Made by a program: the position numbers and the translations under genes. A DNA stretch of 64,000 bases from Mesorhizobium sp. B2-7-1 (GTDB taxonomy: Bacteria; Pseudomonadota; Alphaproteobacteria; Rhizobiales; Rhizobiaceae), in the NCBI RefSeq assembly GCF_006440735.1, contig NZ_VFUA01000018.1:1-64000 (forward strand), written 5' to 3'. This document shows positions 62,817 to 64,000 of the stretch, piece after piece. How positions within the stretch are numbered: the first letter of the stretch is position 1; each line of letters opens with the position of its first letter. The notes under the pieces were generated by a model, which was given only the letters and a program-made list of their open reading frames with translations, was not told where the DNA came from and did not search any database.

Positions 62817-63665
62817 TCATGTCGCCTTGTCGCGGGACGGATCTTTGCTGCCGGGCAGCTTGCGGTCGAAATGCAACGGCCGCCCCCACCAATGGGTGGT
62901 GAGTCCGATGACGAACCGGCAGATCGGCCGCGGCAGCAGGGCGAGGAACTTCAACGGCCAGCTTACGTGATACGGGAAGGTGACTTCGAAACCGCCCTTC
63001 ATGATGCCGCGCGCCATGCGGCGCGACGCGCGGTGCACAGGCATCAGGCCCGGCATCGGCAGCTTGTTCTTTTCGGTCAGAGGCGTGTCGACGAACCCCG
63101 GATTGATGACCTGGATACGGATGTTCATCTTGTCGAAGTCGTATTTCAGCGACTCCGCCAGGATGTTGATCGCGGCCTTGGTGCCGCCATAGGCCGCCGT
63201 GGTAGGCCAACCGGAATAGGCAGTGACCGATCCGACCAGAACGACATGGCCGCGTCCGCGCACGCGCATATGCTCGACGACAGGCACCACGCCGTTGACG
63301 ATGCCGAAATAGTTCACGGCGAAGGAGCGGTGGAAGTCGCGCACCACCAGATTCTCACCGGGGGTGGCGATGTAGTTGCCAGCGTTGAAGACGGCAAGCA
63401 CGATCGACCCCATTTGCTCTTCGATCGCGGCGGCCGTGCGCGCCATGCCGTGCTCGTCGGTCACGTCGCAGGGAAAGGACCTCGCATGCCCGGACATTTG
63501 CGCCGTTTCGACGATCAGCGTGTCGGCGGGATCTTCCGGCAGCGACGTTACCGCGACGGCATAGCCCTGATTGGCGAGATCCTTGGCCAACGCCCGGCCA
63601 AGGCCGCTGCTGCCGCCCGTGATCCAGGCGACACCGTCTTTCGGATTGGCCCGGTAGAGTGCCAT
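62817..63665 (-). CDS. SDR family oxidoreductase
   Basis: A 282-aa classical short-chain dehydrogenase. Cofactor motif AWITGGSSGLGRALAKDLA near the N-terminus, NAG in VFNAGNYIATP, the catalytic Ser and Tyr-x3-Lys in VLVGSVTAYSGWPTTAAYGGTK, and a C-terminal hydrophobic stretch (LKFLALLPRPICRFVIGL) that may associate with membrane. The start at 63665 has AGGACA upstream; the longer frame to 63974 overlaps cysK and is not real. Substrate unknown. Confidence 0.88.
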   Translation of the reverse strand: MALYRANPKDGVAWITGGSSGLGRALAKDLANQGYAVAVTSLPEDPADTLIVETAQMSGHARSFPCDVTDEHGMARTAAAIEEQMGSIVLAVFNAGNYIATPGENLVVRDFHRSFAVNYFGIVNGVVPVVEHMRVRGRGHVVLVGSVTAYSGWPTTAAYGGTKAAINILAESLKYDFDKMNIRIQVINPGFVDTPLTEKNKLPMPGLMPVHRASRRMARGIMKGGFEVTFPYHVSWPLKFLALLPRPICRFVIGLTTHWWGRPLHFDRKLPGSKDPSRDKAT

Positions 63666-63801
63666 GGGATGTCCTGTGAATGTTCCGGTTTGCTCTAGCG
63701 GCGGAGAAATCGATTGAAAAGAGCGGTTTTGGCCCGTGGCGTTGAAATGATCGCGAGCGTTGCACCATCCGGAATGCGACTGGACCAGGCAAAATCTTGC
63801 C

Positions 63802-63830
63802 TTGAAACCGCGGCGTCCGGTTTTTAGGGT
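63802..63830 (+). promoter_or_regulatory. Candidate promoter of cysK
   Basis: TTGAAA (63802-63807), 17-bp spacer, TAGGGT (63825-63830), 27 bp before the start codon. Confidence 0.5.
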
Positions 63831-63857
63831 CTCGCCGCACACATGAAGGAATCCCGC

Positions 63858-64000
63858 ATGCCCCGTTCTGTGATCGAAGCGATCGGCAACACGCCCCTCA
63901 TCCGGCTCAACAAGGCCTCGGAAGCGACCGGTTGTGAAATCCTCGGCAAGGCCGAGTTCATGAATCCAGGGCAATCGGTGAAGGATCGGGCCGGCCTGTT
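63858..64000 (+). CDS. cysK: Cysteine synthase A, N-terminal part (cut by window end)
   Basis: First 47 codons of a PLP enzyme that makes cysteine from O-acetylserine and sulfide. [20 protein letters not shown] and the Schiff-base Lys region [15 protein letters not shown] match CysK. ATG 63858 has AAGGAA 8 bp upstream; an in-frame ATG at 63843 is less likely. The rest is beyond the window. Confidence 0.93.
   Translation, partial: MPRSVIEAIGNTPLIRLNKASEATGCEILGKAEFMNPGQSVKDRAGL

Overview
The window is about 64 kb of GC-rich chromosomal DNA from a Rhizobiales alphaproteobacterium, most likely a Mesorhizobium-like organism. The basis is the combined presence of gstI/glnII beside glnBA, BA14K-type proteins, a canonical GGAAC-N16-CGTT sigma-EcfG promoter, several rhizobial-type intergenic palindromes, and housekeeping gene orders typical of that order. 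No phage, insertion sequence, CRISPR array or replication origin was seen. Most of the window is core genome; the novelty is in small proteins, regulatory sites, dispersed repeats and decaying genes.

Layout. 1-3.1 kb: a polyamine-type ABC importer (two permeases and a binding protein) divergent from a TetR regulator, with a perfect 45-bp inverted repeat at the very edge that breaks one permease. 3.1-7.7 kb: small accessory genes, namely two related domains separated by one in-frame TAG, a Crp/Fnr regulator, a 59-aa protein behind a sigma-EcfG promoter, tRNA-Thr and a tRNA-Thr fragment, and two secreted proteins (His-rich and BA14K-like) that share a duplicated leader. 7.6-12.3 kb: IclR regulator divergent from gcl-hyi-glxR (glyoxylate to glycerate). 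12.4-15.6 kb: rlmB, tRNA-Tyr, tRNA-Gly, YidB- and GlsB-like proteins, and a DMT transporter.

15.7-31.8 kb: tuf and the complete S10-spc-alpha ribosomal cluster from rpsJ to rplQ, including secY, adk and rpoA. Rhizobial palindromic repeats sit inside it before secY and between rpsM and rpsK.

31.9-44.8 kb: a periplasmic HtrA protease, rarA, a frameshifted DUF930 gene, an aspartyl-hydroxylase-like membrane protein, a GAF-Fis regulator with an aldehyde dehydrogenase and DUF779 pair, a pseudouridine synthase, a second DMT transporter, an ATP12 chaperone gene bracketed by inverted copies of a 44-bp repeat, and an MHS-type MFS transporter with a large soluble insert.

44.8-53.7 kb: a nitrogen-control region. 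gstI is divergent from glnII (GSII), and glnB-glnA (PII, GSI) is divergent from nnr (NAD(P)HX repair); both glutamine synthetase loci have sigma-54 promoters. Between them lie a TetR regulator with a P1-family peptidase, divergent from an APC permease. 53.7-64 kb: a Cys-rich secreted protein with one CXXCH, two glycosyltransferases, pccB, a decayed toxin-antitoxin pair, a rhlE-type helicase with a DEGD motif, an alpha/beta hydrolase, an SDR and the start of cysK.
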